A stretch of 64,000 nucleotides of DNA from Christiangramia aestuarii. GTDB taxonomy: Bacteria; Bacteroidota; Bacteroidia; Flavobacteriales; Flavobacteriaceae. Position numbers and translations under genes: made by a program. Where the stretch lies: positions 372,001 through 436,000 of the forward strand of contig NZ_VJVW01000002.1 in NCBI RefSeq assembly GCF_009735585.1, in the 5' to 3' direction. Of this stretch, positions 7,752 through 17,053 are shown in pieces (positions within the stretch are counted from its first letter, which is position 1; every line of letters begins with the position of its first letter). The notes beneath the pieces were generated by a model. The model was not told the origin of the DNA. It saw only the letters and a list, made by a program, of their open reading frames with translations, and did not search any database.

Positions 7752-9866
7752 CTATTCAATTGTAAATTGAAAATTTTTCAGATATGATTCATATAATCTT
7801 ACGGGTTCAACTGACTCTGGCAATTGCCTAACAATAGCTTGGAAACGCCTATCGTCATTAGTTACAATAAAAACCATGGTGATTGATTTACTAGCTTTCA
7901 CTGGCTTGATAAACTCAGAACTTTTATCTAGATCAACTAATAGAGCATAAGAATCGGCTACTTCCCAGCCTCTTTCTGGAAGTTCTTGAATCCGCTTCCC
8001 TCGACTGCCTGCCTTCATCCATAATAGCGGTGCGATTTGCTTAAATGCCAGATTATGGTTTACTGCTAAAGGGGTATGATAAGACAAGGTAAAAAATTCA
8101 GCATTTTCATTAAAACCATCAGAAATAGGAAACTCATCATTGAATTTATACTCTCCTTCAATAGGTTTCCCCTGCGGTGTGACGCCTGTTATTGCAGCCT
8201 CAATTCTTGGCTTAGTAATGTAATCGCAAATCCCCCATTTCTCCCACTCTGGGTCACCAGCTCTGAATCCTTTTTTAATAAGAGCTTTTTGCTCATCAGC
8301 GGAGACCTCATTATTAGTAATCGATATACATTGTCTTTCTCCATTGTCTTGGCGATTTAGACGCATTACCGCATGAGCGGTAGTACCCGATCCAGAAAAA
8401 AAATCAAGAACCTTTGCTTCTTTATTTTCACCTACTACTATTCTTAATGCATCTTCAACAGCATAAAGGCTTTTAGGAAATGGAAACTTCCTTTTTCCTA
8501 TCAGAGCTTTAAGTAACGAAGTGCCATAAGCTCCAGCTTCATGACTTTTTTCATTCCAATTGGTTGTTGGTCTTGATGATTTTCCAGATGGGTCAACAAC
8601 GATCCAGGAACCATCTTCTCGTTGACCTTTCTTATACAGAATACCGTTGTCAATTTTCTTAATGTTAGGTGCCGTTAGATATGAAAATACGTAAGGTTGA
8701 ATTTGCGAGTCCTCTTTTCGCGAAACTCTCACAAAACCTTTACTTAATGCTTTTTCCAAACTTGGTTTGGTAAGCCCCCAGTTCATATGATGCTCGTCTT
8801 TTTCCCTAATAGGAAATACAGCTACACAACCATTAATATTTTTGATTTTGGAAATATCATCTTCTGGCTTTAGTGGCTCTCCTATAACCTCAATTTTATG
8901 TGTGTTCTTATTAACATATATAGGATAAAATTGGGCAGGACCACCTTTCTTAGTGCCTCGCGCAGATTCATCATCAGTCCTTCTCAAGTATCTCCAACGT
9001 ACCTCTTTCTCTTCTCCCTTACCTACCTTATCAGGGACTTTTGCAGACCCAATAAATACGTAATAAATATATTCATCAGTTCTAGAGAACAGTGCCCTCC
9101 CCGTACCCTTTGGGTTAATAACTGATGAGATCATTTGGATCTGTGCTTCTGGAAAAGATTGCTCCAATAAAAGCCCAAGTCTATTTATTTCTTTTTCATC
9201 AATAGTAACGATTAGAACACTACAGGAAGGATTAAGCAATTTTTTTGCAAATACAAGCCTTCTTTCCATGAATGCAAGCCATTTACTGTGGCGATAATGA
9301 TCATCCGACTCAACATAGTCATTATTATACTTCCAATCTTTAGCTCCAGTGTTGTAAGGAGGATCAATATAAATAGCGTCAATTTTCCCCTTATGCGTAA
9401 AAGTCAATGCTTTTAGTGCATGATAATTCTCACCATTGATAACGGTATTATAAGGTTTATCTTTGCCTTTCTCTACCTTTCCTGTAGAAATAAGACCTGG
9501 ATAAATGGAATCCTGAAATTCAGCAACTACAATTAGGTCTTCTACTTTTACTACCTGTGTTTCTGCTACATCGTGACCCAATAATTCAATTGTGGCCAAA
9601 TGATCATTCTTTTTCTTAAAAGTATCTTTAACCTGCCAAAGCCGCTTGTCTGAATTTTTAGTGCTTCCCCGCTGAGGTAGCACTCTGATTTTATCTCCTC
9701 TTCTAACTTCTCGGTTCGCCAATTCAACATTCTCTGGTTTATGACGTTCAAAATTTAACCCAAATTGTCTTCTGGCAGAGAGGACTTTAATTTCCTTAGC
9801 TAATTCATTGCCTATTTTCGGGTCTTTTGCTTTAATCCTCGATAGTAGTTCCGTTAGTCTCGACAT
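7752..9866 (-). CDS. Site-specific DNA-methyltransferase, Mod-like (type III-like)
   Basis: A 704-residue amino-methyltransferase. The catalytic motif DPPYNTG is at 168-174 and the AdoMet-binding motif FSGSGTT is at 490-496. This order (catalytic motif first) is the beta class used by type III Mod proteins; DPPY indicates N6-adenine methylation. The roughly 300 residues between the motifs should hold the target-recognition domain. The first 140 residues are an N-terminal extension with a basic region, and the C-terminal 150 residues follow the fold to the end. It is the first gene of an operon with the DEAH helicase 6 bp downstream. Start ATG at 9866. It would protect host DNA against the partner nuclease and may control it through complex formation. 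Confidence 0.87.
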   Translation of the reverse strand: MSRLTELLSRIKAKDPKIGNELAKEIKVLSARRQFGLNFERHKPENVELANREVRRGDKIRVLPQRGSTKNSDKRLWQVKDTFKKKNDHLATIELLGHDVAETQVVKVEDLIVVAEFQDSIYPGLISTGKVEKGKDKPYNTVINGENYHALKALTFTHKGKIDAIYIDPPYNTGAKDWKYNNDYVESDDHYRHSKWLAFMERRLVFAKKLLNPSCSVLIVTIDEKEINRLGLLLEQSFPEAQIQMISSVINPKGTGRALFSRTDEYIYYVFIGSAKVPDKVGKGEEKEVRWRYLRRTDDESARGTKKGGPAQFYPIYVNKNTHKIEVIGEPLKPEDDISKIKNINGCVAVFPIREKDEHHMNWGLTKPSLEKALSKGFVRVSRKEDSQIQPYVFSYLTAPNIKKIDNGILYKKGQREDGSWIVVDPSGKSSRPTTNWNEKSHEAGAYGTSLLKALIGKRKFPFPKSLYAVEDALRIVVGENKEAKVLDFFSGSGTTAHAVMRLNRQDNGERQCISITNNEVSADEQKALIKKGFRAGDPEWEKWGICDYITKPRIEAAITGVTPQGKPIEGEYKFNDEFPISDGFNENAEFFTLSYHTPLAVNHNLAFKQIAPLLWMKAGSRGKRIQELPERGWEVADSYALLVDLDKSSEFIKPVKASKSITMVFIVTNDDRRFQAIVRQLPESVEPVRLYESYLKNFQFTIE

Positions 9867-10378
9867 TTATATTTTTGGTAAGTAGGGAATTATTATTCTT
9901 ATTTTTAGAATGGAGAACAAAAGAAAAACTGTAGGGCGTTTTTCGCGTATCAATTATAGTAAGATTTATCAGAAATTCCTAAAGAACTATATGTAGTTTA
10001 TATCGCTTTTATAATAAGCAACACACTAATCAAATTAGAATTAGAGATTAACTTTTTACAACTCACACAGTATTATAATTTTACACTCTTTATGAGTGAT
10101 AAGGGTATGTACTTCCCAGCCCCCCCTTCTAATTCAAAGAAAAACCAACCTATTTCGAGGGGGAGGGGTGTGAATTAAAAGTCAAAATTGCGATAAAAGA
10201 AGCTGAAAAAAATAGAGATGTTTTCTAACGCTTTCAACTAAGATAGATTTCGATAAATGTATAAGGCTAAAAAAATGATTAGAATAGTCCTTAAGTATAG
10301 CCCTGCGTACATTTAAGCGTACAAAACAGACCACTTAAAAATAAAAAACCCTCAAAATCAATAGATTAAGAGAGTCTT
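9867..10378. other. Gene-free right end of the integrative element
   Basis: About 510 bp without a credible coding frame, very AT-rich. It should contain the promoter of the methyltransferase operon, although I see no good TTTG/TAnnTTTG match. It contains a G/C-rich imperfect inverted region (10117-10177, C7 tract against a gggggagggg tract), a small cactc/gagtg stem near 10093, and the GCGTACA pair at 10305-10323. It could hold the attP flank and a replication or transfer site. Confidence 0.5.
10305..10323. promoter_or_regulatory. Paired GCGTACA repeats, possible integrase arm sites (right)
   Basis: GCGTACA at 10305-10311 and 10317-10323, about 58 bp inside the right end of the element, repeats the pair found near the integrase promoter. 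A role as integrase or excisionase binding sites is inferred from the matching pairs at both ends. Confidence 0.5.
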
Positions 10379-10467
10379 TGGTACTCGGAGCGGGACTTGA
10401 ACCCGCACGACCGTTGCTGGTCATTGGATTTTAAGTCCAACGTGTCTACCAATTCCACCATCCGAGC
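10379..10467 (-). tRNA. tRNA-Leu (anticodon TAA)
   Basis: The minus strand folds as a class II tRNA. The acceptor strand GCTCGGA pairs with TCCGAGT, the anticodon loop is CTTAAAA (anticodon TAA) on a TTGGA/TCCAA stem, a variable arm is present, and the T loop is GGTTCAAGTCC. CCA is encoded at 10381-10379. The 3' end forms the right border of the integrative element, which has kept the tRNA intact. It reads UUA/UUG leucine codons and lies 18 bp downstream of tRNA-Gly, probably in the same transcript. Confidence 0.97.
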
Positions 10468-10485
10468 GTAATATTATATAAACTG

Positions 10486-10558
10486 AGCGAAAAACGGGAT
10501 TCGAACCCGCGACCTCCACCTTGGCAAGGTGGCGCTCTACCAACTGAGCTATTTTCGC
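10486..10558 (-). tRNA. tRNA-Gly (anticodon GCC)
   Basis: The minus strand gives a 73-base cloverleaf: acceptor GCGAAAA/TTTTCGC, D arm AGCTCAGTTGGTAGAGC, anticodon stem-loop CACCTTGCCAAGGTG with anticodon GCC, and T arm CGGGTTCGAATCCCG. The discriminator base is T and no CCA is encoded, unlike the neighbouring tRNA-Leu. It is the first tRNA in a two-gene transcript. Confidence 0.97.
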
Positions 10559-10943
10559 GTTTTTAAGAACATTTGCAATAATGGCGACGCCTTTATTGCG
10601 GAGGCAAATTTAAGACAAATCTTATAATGGCAAAGAATTTTTTAGAGAAAAATACAGGCTTTTAGCTACAAGCATTAAGCCTTAAGCTTTTAAACCTCTT
10701 AAATATTTGAAATGCATTGCCTTGCTTTCATGAGTTAGCTGTTCCGGTATTATCACTCAACCTGAACTAAAGGATAACGAGCCACAAAATTGATACTTGA
10801 AACCATAAATAATAAACTTCGAACTTAAATGTGATTTCTCCCCCCGAAGTTTCGGGGTCGAAATGACAAATCAAAATAAAGTCTAACGTCCACAAAAGAT
10901 CAATTGAAAAGATTGTTAACCGCCACTGATCACTGAAAGCTGT
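10559..10943. other. tRNA upstream region with a strong inverted repeat and a decayed dispersed repeat
   Basis: This 385-bp gap lies between the tRNA pair and mutS. At 10575-10599 an inverted repeat (GCAATAA-t-GGCG / CGCC-t-TTATTGC) sits just upstream of tRNA-Gly, nested in a wider atttgc/gcaaat pair. At 10842-10857 a ccccgaa/ttcgggg hairpin is followed by tcgaaatgacaaa, words shared with the repeat array at 42042-42720, so it is probably a worn copy of that repeat. No coding frame is seen. Confidence 0.5.
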
Positions 10944-13559
10944 TTATTGCTTATTGTTTATTGCCAGCATGCGTTTGATCTCGTTCAGCTTCATCAAAGC
11001 TTCTACCGGGGTTAAGGTATCTATATCTATTCCCAGTAATTCTTGTTTCAGGTCTTCCAGCAATGGATCGTCCAGGTTAAAGAAACTTAACTGCATCTCA
11101 TCTTCAACAGATTTTTTCAGGATTTCACCTGAGTCTTCCATAGAATGAGAAGCTTCCAGCTTTGCCAAGATCTTATTAGCTCTGTGCAATACCATCTGAG
11201 GCATCCCGGCCATCTTTGCCACGTGTATCCCGAAGCTGTGCTCACTGCCACCCGGAACGAGTTTACGAAGGAAGAGTACATTATCTTTTAATTCCTTTAC
11301 CGAAACATTGAAATTCTTGATCCGACCAAATGTTTCGCACATTTCGTTCAGCTCGTGGTAATGCGTGGCGAACAGGGTCTTAGGTTTGGCCGGGTGTTCG
11401 TGCAGGTATTCACTAATGGCCCAGGCGATCGATATCCCATCATAAGTACTGGTTCCACGCCCAATTTCATCCAGCAACACCAGGCTACGGTCTGAAATAT
11501 TATTCAGGATACTTGCGGTTTCGTTCATCTCTACCATAAAAGTAGATTCACCCATAGAAATATTATCACTGGCCCCTACCCTGGTAAAGATCTTATCTAC
11601 CAGGCCGATCTCGGCTGCCCTGGCGGGAACAAAACTTCCCATCTGGGCCATAAGAACGATCAGGGCGGTCTGCCTTAAGATCGCAGACTTACCACTCATG
11701 TTGGGCCCGGTGATCATGATGATCTGTTGTTCTTCCCGGTCTAAACGAACATCATTGGTTACGTAAACCTCCCCAGTGGGAAGTTGCTTTTCGATCACGG
11801 GATGACGACCTTCTTCTATATTAAGGCTATAGGCATCAGTGATCTCCGGTTTGCTGTAATTCTCGGCCTGCGCCTGCTGGGCAAAGGAACATAAACAATC
11901 CAGTCTGGCGATAAGCCGGGCATTCTGTTGTACCGGGTCTATATATTCAGCCATCCAGGCCACCAGTTTTCCGAACAACTGCTGCTCTAGCTGCAGGATC
12001 TTTTCTTCGGCACCCAGGATCTTGGATTCATATTCCTTCAGCTCCTCGGTGATATAACGTTCGGCGTTTACCAGCGTTTGTTTACGTATCCAGTCTGCCG
12101 GCACCTTATCCTTATGCGTATTCCTTACCTCGATATAATACCCGTACACGTTATTATTACCGATCTTCAGCGAAGAAATTCCGGTAGCTTCGGTCTCCCT
12201 TTTGATCATATTATCGAGATAGTCCTTTCCGGAAAAGGCTATATTCCTCAGTTCATCCAGCTCTTCGGAAAATCCTTTAGCGATCACGTTCCCTTTCTGC
12301 AGGTTCACCGGTGCATCTTCACTGATGCTTTCTGAAATTTTCTCCCTCAGCAGGTCACAGGAATGCAGGTTGTCGCCAATGATCTTCAGGGCTTCATTTT
12401 CACATTCCAGGGCCAGTTTCTTCACCGGCAGGATCGCGTTAAGCGAATGCAGCAGCTGGTTCACCTCTCGCGGACTGATCCTTTGGGTTGCCACCTTGGA
12501 AATAAGCCGTTCCAGGTCACTGATCTCGCGGATCTGGTCCTGGATATCCCCTTGCTTTTCGGGGTGTTTGATCAGGTAATCTACCACCTGCAGCCTTTTT
12601 TCGATCATTTCCGCATTTTTAAGCGGAAGGGCAAGCCATCTCTTCAAAAGCCGGCCACCCATTGGCGAAATGGTTTTATCTATGATATCCAACAGTGTCA
12701 CCGCATTGGCCGCCGTGGAATGATATAATTCCAGGTTCCTGATGGTGAAACGGTCCATCCAGACATATTCCTCCTCGGCAATACGATTTATGGAAGTGAT
12801 ATGCTGAAGCCGGTGGTGCCTGGTCTCTGCCAGGTAATATAATACAGCACCGGAAGCGATCACGCCCTCCTCCAGGTGGTCCACCCCAAAACCTTTCAGG
12901 GATTTGGTCTGGAAGTGAGAGTTCAGGGTCTCCTCGGCATAATCTATTTTAAAGATCCAGTCGTCCAGGTAAAAACAGTGCAGGTCTTTGCCAAAGCTCT
13001 CGCTGAATTCTTTTTTATATTTCTTCTGAACCAGGATCTCACTGGGAGAAAAGTTCTGAAGTAACTTGTCTATATACTCCTTATTCCCTTGTGCACAAAG
13101 GAATTCGCCCGTGGAAACATCCAGGAAAGACACCCCGAGATTCTTTTTTCCGAAGTGAACCGCACACAGGAAGTTATTCGATTTGCTTTGCAGGATATCG
13201 TCGTTCATGGCCACCCCTGGCGTAACCAGTTCGGTCACCCCACGTTTCACAATGGTCTTGGTCATTTTGGGATCCTCAAGCTGGTCGCAGATAGCCACCC
13301 TCTGCCCGGCCTTCACCAGCTTTGGCAAATAGGTATTAAGGGAATGATGAGGGAATCCGGCCAGTTCGGTACGTTCACTTCCATTGTTCCTGTTAGTAAG
13401 AACGATATTCAGGATCCTGGCGGCCTTTACTGCATCCTCGCCAAAGGTTTCATAAAAATCCCCTACACGGAATAGTAACATGGCATCAGGATATTTTTGC
13501 TTGATGCTGTTATACTGCTTCATTAAAGGGGTCACCTTTGGGGATTTTTTTGCTGCCAA
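10944..13559 (-). CDS. mutS: DNA mismatch repair protein MutS
   Basis: MutS recognises base mismatches and small loops and, with MutL, starts mismatch repair. The 871-residue length is normal. The N-terminal mismatch-binding domain shows [11 protein letters not shown], with the intercalating Phe of the F-x-E motif. Connector, lever and clamp domains follow, then the ATPase with Walker A GPNMSGKS (about 618-625), Walker [11 protein letters not shown] and the FATHYHEL motif. The C-terminus has the expected dimerisation helices. The annotated start is TTG at 13559; an ATG at 13523 (MKQYNSIKQ) would remove only 12 lysine-rich residues, so the exact start is uncertain. It stands alone, transcribed toward the tRNA genes. 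Confidence 0.97.
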   Translation of the reverse strand: MAAKKSPKVTPLMKQYNSIKQKYPDAMLLFRVGDFYETFGEDAVKAARILNIVLTNRNNGSERTELAGFPHHSLNTYLPKLVKAGQRVAICDQLEDPKMTKTIVKRGVTELVTPGVAMNDDILQSKSNNFLCAVHFGKKNLGVSFLDVSTGEFLCAQGNKEYIDKLLQNFSPSEILVQKKYKKEFSESFGKDLHCFYLDDWIFKIDYAEETLNSHFQTKSLKGFGVDHLEEGVIASGAVLYYLAETRHHRLQHITSINRIAEEEYVWMDRFTIRNLELYHSTAANAVTLLDIIDKTISPMGGRLLKRWLALPLKNAEMIEKRLQVVDYLIKHPEKQGDIQDQIREISDLERLISKVATQRISPREVNQLLHSLNAILPVKKLALECENEALKIIGDNLHSCDLLREKISESISEDAPVNLQKGNVIAKGFSEELDELRNIAFSGKDYLDNMIKRETEATGISSLKIGNNNVYGYYIEVRNTHKDKVPADWIRKQTLVNAERYITEELKEYESKILGAEEKILQLEQQLFGKLVAWMAEYIDPVQQNARLIARLDCLCSFAQQAQAENYSKPEITDAYSLNIEEGRHPVIEKQLPTGEVYVTNDVRLDREEQQIIMITGPNMSGKSAILRQTALIVLMAQMGSFVPARAAEIGLVDKIFTRVGASDNISMGESTFMVEMNETASILNNISDRSLVLLDEIGRGTSTYDGISIAWAISEYLHEHPAKPKTLFATHYHELNEMCETFGRIKNFNVSVKELKDNVLFLRKLVPGGSEHSFGIHVAKMAGMPQMVLHRANKILAKLEASHSMEDSGEILKKSVEDEMQLSFFNLDDPLLEDLKQELLGIDIDTLTPVEALMKLNEIKRMLAINNKQ

Positions 13560-13605
13560 TTTTCCGGGATTTTAGGATTGCTAAAGTAAAGATTAGGCGG
13601 TTTGC

Positions 13606-14031
13606 TTAAAAATTATAACCCGAAATTTTAAGGCCTAGACTTCCTAAAAATAAAACAGACCATAAAAAGGTGCGCCACCAGTTCTTTTGAACCAGGCTGT
13701 TGGTGATCTCCTCGCAGGATTTATTGGGATCTATGGAATTATGCAATGGAACGAAGACCAGAAAGGTCAATATCCAGATCATTAAAATTACCAGTAAACT
13801 TCCCCAGGTATAGTAATTCTGAACTTCCCAGATTTGAAGAATGGACACAACAAGTTGAGCGATCATCAACGGACCAACGATCAAGCCAATCCGGCCGGTA
13901 TAGATCTTATGCCAATTCCCCAGGTCTTCATTTTTATAATAGCATAGTCCCGGATATATCACTAATTGAACTACCCAGATTAGCACCATCAAACCAAAAT
14001 CGAGTAAAAGTCTTATAATTTGAAGATCCAC
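13606..14031 (-). CDS. Small integral membrane protein (141 aa)
   Basis: Four hydrophobic segments (about residues 5-28, 48-70, 76-98 and 118-137) indicate a four-helix inner-membrane protein. The segment PLHNSIDPNK followed by LVQKNWWRTFLW resembles a conserved motif of uncharacterised Bacteroidota membrane proteins of this length. No catalytic residues are obvious. It lies 34 bp downstream of the ABC exporter and upstream of mutS, all on the minus strand, and could be read through from the exporter. The function is unknown. Confidence 0.75.
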   Translation of the reverse strand: MDLQIIRLLLDFGLMVLIWVVQLVIYPGLCYYKNEDLGNWHKIYTGRIGLIVGPLMIAQLVVSILQIWEVQNYYTWGSLLVILMIWILTFLVFVPLHNSIDPNKSCEEITNSLVQKNWWRTFLWSVLFLGSLGLKISGYNF

Positions 14032-14065
14032 TTCCTATTTTTATGGCAAAGTATAAAAATCCTGA

Positions 14066-15898
14066 TTATTGATAACCGGCAGCCTGCAGATTAAAAAGTT
14101 CGGTGTATAGCTTATCGTTGGCCATTAGCTCCTGATGGGTTCCTATTTCCAGTACCGCTCCATCCTTCAGCACCATGATCCTGTCTGCAATTCTCACCGT
14201 GCTAAAACGGTGAGAGATGATCACTGCGGTCTTTCCCTGGGTAAGCTGAATGAATCTTTGGAAGGCTTCGGTTTCCGCTCTGGCATCCAAAGCAGAGGTT
14301 GGCTCATCCAGGATCAGTACTTCAGAATCCTTCATATAGGCCCTGGCGATGGCGATCTTTTGCCATTGTCCGCCGGAAAGGTCTTTTCCATGCTTGAACC
14401 TTTTTCCCAAAGGTTGCTCGTATCCCAGGGGCAGGTCCCTCACCACCTCGCGGGCAAGGCTTTTTTCGGCAGCCCCGTCAATACGCTCCTGGTTAGAGAT
14501 CTCATCGATCTCGCCCATGGCGATATTCTCCCTCAGGGTAAGTTCGAATTTCACAAAATCCTGGAAGATCACCCCGAAATACTGCTGGTAGGCGGCCTGT
14601 TCATATCTCTTTACCGGGATGCCATCTAACAATATCTCACCCTCCGTGGGCTCATAAAACTGAAGCAGGAGTTTGATCAGGGTGGTTTTCCCGGCTCCGT
14701 TCTCGCCTACAAAGGCCAGCTTCTCCCCCGCCTTTAATTCGAAACTAATATTGCGAACCACCCATTTCTCAGATTTCGGGTATTTAAAGCCTACATTCCT
14801 GAATTCAAAGCCCTGCCTGATCTCCTTCGGAAGAGGTAATTTATCCTCAGCGTCGGCTTCAGAAAACTTCAGGTCCAGGAATTCGAAATAATCCTGAAGG
14901 TAAAGTGCACTTTCAGTAATGGCCGTAAACCGGGTAAAAAATCCCTGTAATTTAGACCTTAGCCGGTTGAAAGATCCGGAAAGGAAAGTAAGGTCTCCCA
15001 GGCTGAAAATCCCGGCGACCGTCCTGAAAATGATAAAAACATAGGCACCATAATAAGCCGCTGTTCCAATAACATTAAAAATAGAACCCCAGCCAGCCCG
15101 TTGCTTTGCCAGTCGCTTGCTTTGTAAATAATATTTATCTGAAAGTCTCCTGAAGCGGTCTGCCAGGTAATTCGAAAGTCCGAATAATTTGACCTCCTTG
15201 GCGGTAACATCACTGGCCCCCGCGTACCTTAAGTAATCCAGTTCACGGCGTTCCTGGGTCCAGCTTCTCGCCAGCGAATAACTGGTTCCGCTGAATTTGA
15301 TCTCGTTAATTATCGTAGGAATAATGGAAACCACTAGCAAAATGATGAGCCAGGGTTCAAAACTAACCACCCCCGCTAGCAGGGATATGATCACGATCAC
15401 GTCTTCTCCCTGAGTAAGGATATTAGACATTAGCCCCACCCTTCCGGTTGTTTGCTGTCTTGCCCTTTCCAGTTTATCGTAGAATTCTGAATCTTCCAAC
15501 TGGTCCAGGTTCAATTCTGAAGTTTTTTTGATGATCCTTACCGAAGTATCTATAGAATACTGGTCTCCCAGCAATGCATCGCTTAAACTGATCCCCCTGC
15601 TTAACAGGTCCGAAATTATAGCCAGGCCAAATTCTGCCGCGACCAGGATCCAGAGCCTGTCGAGATCTTTTGTTTCAGCAGCGATCTGCACCACCACTTC
15701 ATCGATGATCAGTTTTCCTACCCATAGCATCACCACGGGTAGGATCGCATTCAATATTCTTCCACTGATATTAGTGTAAAAAAGAAGAGGATTCACCCCC
15801 CTTATCTCCTTGAAAAAGCGGGGTACGAATTTTAGGGAAGCGAAGCTTTCCCGGAAATTAATATTATTGGTTTCAAAAGATTTTTTAGGCCTGGGCAA
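14066..15898 (-). CDS. ABC transporter, fused permease and ATP-binding protein
   Basis: A 610-residue half-transporter of the exporter type. The first 340 residues form the transmembrane domain with about six helices, including YYGAYVFIIFRTVAGIFSLG. The nucleotide-binding domain follows with Walker A GENGAGKTT (about 397-405), signature LSGGQWQ (about 507-513), Walker B LILDEPTSALD (about 530) and the H-loop IISHRFSTV. It should dimerise in the inner membrane and export a lipid, peptide or small molecule. The substrate cannot be read from the sequence, and there is no peptidase domain. It stands between the small membrane protein and the signalling operon. Homologues are often annotated as MsbA-like, but the N-terminus is not diagnostic. 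Confidence 0.9.
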   Translation of the reverse strand: MPRPKKSFETNNINFRESFASLKFVPRFFKEIRGVNPLLFYTNISGRILNAILPVVMLWVGKLIIDEVVVQIAAETKDLDRLWILVAAEFGLAIISDLLSRGISLSDALLGDQYSIDTSVRIIKKTSELNLDQLEDSEFYDKLERARQQTTGRVGLMSNILTQGEDVIVIISLLAGVVSFEPWLIILLVVSIIPTIINEIKFSGTSYSLARSWTQERRELDYLRYAGASDVTAKEVKLFGLSNYLADRFRRLSDKYYLQSKRLAKQRAGWGSIFNVIGTAAYYGAYVFIIFRTVAGIFSLGDLTFLSGSFNRLRSKLQGFFTRFTAITESALYLQDYFEFLDLKFSEADAEDKLPLPKEIRQGFEFRNVGFKYPKSEKWVVRNISFELKAGEKLAFVGENGAGKTTLIKLLLQFYEPTEGEILLDGIPVKRYEQAAYQQYFGVIFQDFVKFELTLRENIAMGEIDEISNQERIDGAAEKSLAREVVRDLPLGYEQPLGKRFKHGKDLSGGQWQKIAIARAYMKDSEVLILDEPTSALDARAETEAFQRFIQLTQGKTAVIISHRFSTVRIADRIMVLKDGAVLEIGTHQELMANDKLYTELFNLQAAGYQ

Positions 15899-15994
15899 AT
15901 TTTTTCATTTAAAGATTAGTGCAATTTAAGGCTAAACCTAAAATTGTTCTTTGCCTGGGTCGGGAATTAAGCCATTAAATTTCAAAACTCCCGG

Positions 15995-17035
15995 TTATTC
16001 CAATACTTCAAAAATAGTTACCGGTTCCACCTTATTCTTCAAATTAAATTTCCCTAATTCCCGGCACTTGAAATATTCCTTAATTTTCTCGTAGCAGGAT
16101 TCCCCAATGATGATCTGGTTCTCTTTGGCGATATCCTGGAACCGGGCAGCTGTATTCACCGTATCTCCAATCACCGTATAATCCAGTCGCTTTAAACTTT
16201 CAGAACCTATATTTCCAGAGGTCATCTCCCCGCTTTTGATCCCTATGGAAACCTTGGGTTTAAAATCTGAATTCTCATCTGGAGGATCCAGGGCACTAAT
16301 TTTATTTCTAACTGCCAGTGCTGCATCCACAGCACGGTCTAAATGATAATCTCCTCGAAAAACCGCCATTACCGCATCGCCTATGAATTTATCTATAAAC
16401 CCCTTTTGGGCTATGATCTCCTTCGCCATAATATCAAAATAGGTATTGATCATTTTCACCACGGTATTGGGAGGAGCAGTTTCGCTAATCCTGGTAAAAC
16501 CAACCATGTCGATAAAAACTACACTGCCTTCTATTGTTTCATTTTCCATTAGGGATGACTCATATTCCCTGCTGTTCATGAATTTAAGTACATTTTCATC
16601 CACGTACATTTTGAGGATATCATTCTCCTTGATGGCGATAAGGGTATCTTTTAATTGTCTCGCATGCTGAATCGTTTTTTCAACGGTGATAGAAAGGTCT
16701 TCAAAATTTATAGGTTTGGTTATAAAGTCAAACGCACCACGATTCATGGCCGTACGTATATTTTCCATATCCCCATAGGCTGAAACGATCACCGCCTTGA
16801 TGAGGGGATTCTTCTCATTCAGCTTAGTCAATAAAGTGAGGCCGTCCATTTCTGGCATATTGATATCGCTCAATACAATATCTGTATCGGGTTCTTCCGA
16901 AATTTTCTCGAGCGCATCACGGCCGTTCAGGGCAAAACGGAAATCATATTCTTGTTCCCGGATCTTCTTCCTGAACTTTTGCTTGATCAAAATCTCAAGA
17001 TCAGCTTCGTCATCGACTACCAGTATTTTGACCAT
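15995..17035 (-). CDS. Response regulator fused to a class III adenylate/guanylate cyclase
   Basis: A 346-residue protein. Residues 1-120 are a receiver domain: acidic pair VDDEAD, phosphoacceptor in LSDINMPEMDG, Ser in VSAYGD and Lys in TKPIN. A helical linker (about 120-160) leads to a class III cyclase domain: metal aspartates in FIDMVGFTRISE and GDAVMAVF, and catalytic N and R in YTVIGDTVNTAARF. It should make cAMP or cGMP from the nucleotide triphosphate when phosphorylated. It is the last gene of the kinase operon, 18 bp after the single-domain regulator, so it is the probable output of that cluster. Nucleotide preference cannot be decided by eye. Confidence 0.92.
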   Translation of the reverse strand: MVKILVVDDEADLEILIKQKFRKKIREQEYDFRFALNGRDALEKISEEPDTDIVLSDINMPEMDGLTLLTKLNEKNPLIKAVIVSAYGDMENIRTAMNRGAFDFITKPINFEDLSITVEKTIQHARQLKDTLIAIKENDILKMYVDENVLKFMNSREYESSLMENETIEGSVVFIDMVGFTRISETAPPNTVVKMINTYFDIMAKEIIAQKGFIDKFIGDAVMAVFRGDYHLDRAVDAALAVRNKISALDPPDENSDFKPKVSIGIKSGEMTSGNIGSESLKRLDYTVIGDTVNTAARFQDIAKENQIIIGESCYEKIKEYFKCRELGKFNLKNKVEPVTIFEVLE

Positions 17036-17053
17036 TTTCAGAGATTTATTTGT

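Larger units (their letters stand above)
1003..10404. mobile_element. Integrative element in tRNA-Leu(UAA) carrying a type III-like R-M pair
   Basis: About 9.4 kb lies between a truncated copy of the tRNA-Leu 3' end (1003-1026) and the intact gene (10379-10467). It contains a tyrosine integrase directly inside the left end, an unknown protein, an excisionase-like HTH protein, a primase-like protein and, convergent to these, a methyltransferase-helicase pair. Paired GCGTACA repeats occur near both ends (1158-1175 and 10305-10323). I see no conjugation genes, relaxase, capsid or packaging genes. It is therefore best described as a small integrative island, possibly mobilised by a helper or by the primase-like protein. 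The borders are inferred from the repeats; excision has not been shown. Confidence 0.8.

Noticed and set aside
5148-9866. BREX or DISARM defence system
   Set aside because: Only a beta-class methyltransferase and one helicase are present; the other signature genes (pglZ, brxC, drmB, PLD nuclease) are absent.
12078-13475. Several plus-strand frames opposite mutS
   Set aside because: mutS has all its motifs on the minus strand; these frames lack any recognisable feature and overlap each other.
15995-17035. The cyclase as PycC of a Pycsar defence system
   Set aside because: It is fused to a receiver domain and encoded with histidine kinases, and the PycTM-like protein is 17 kb away. A regulatory cAMP or cGMP cyclase is more likely.
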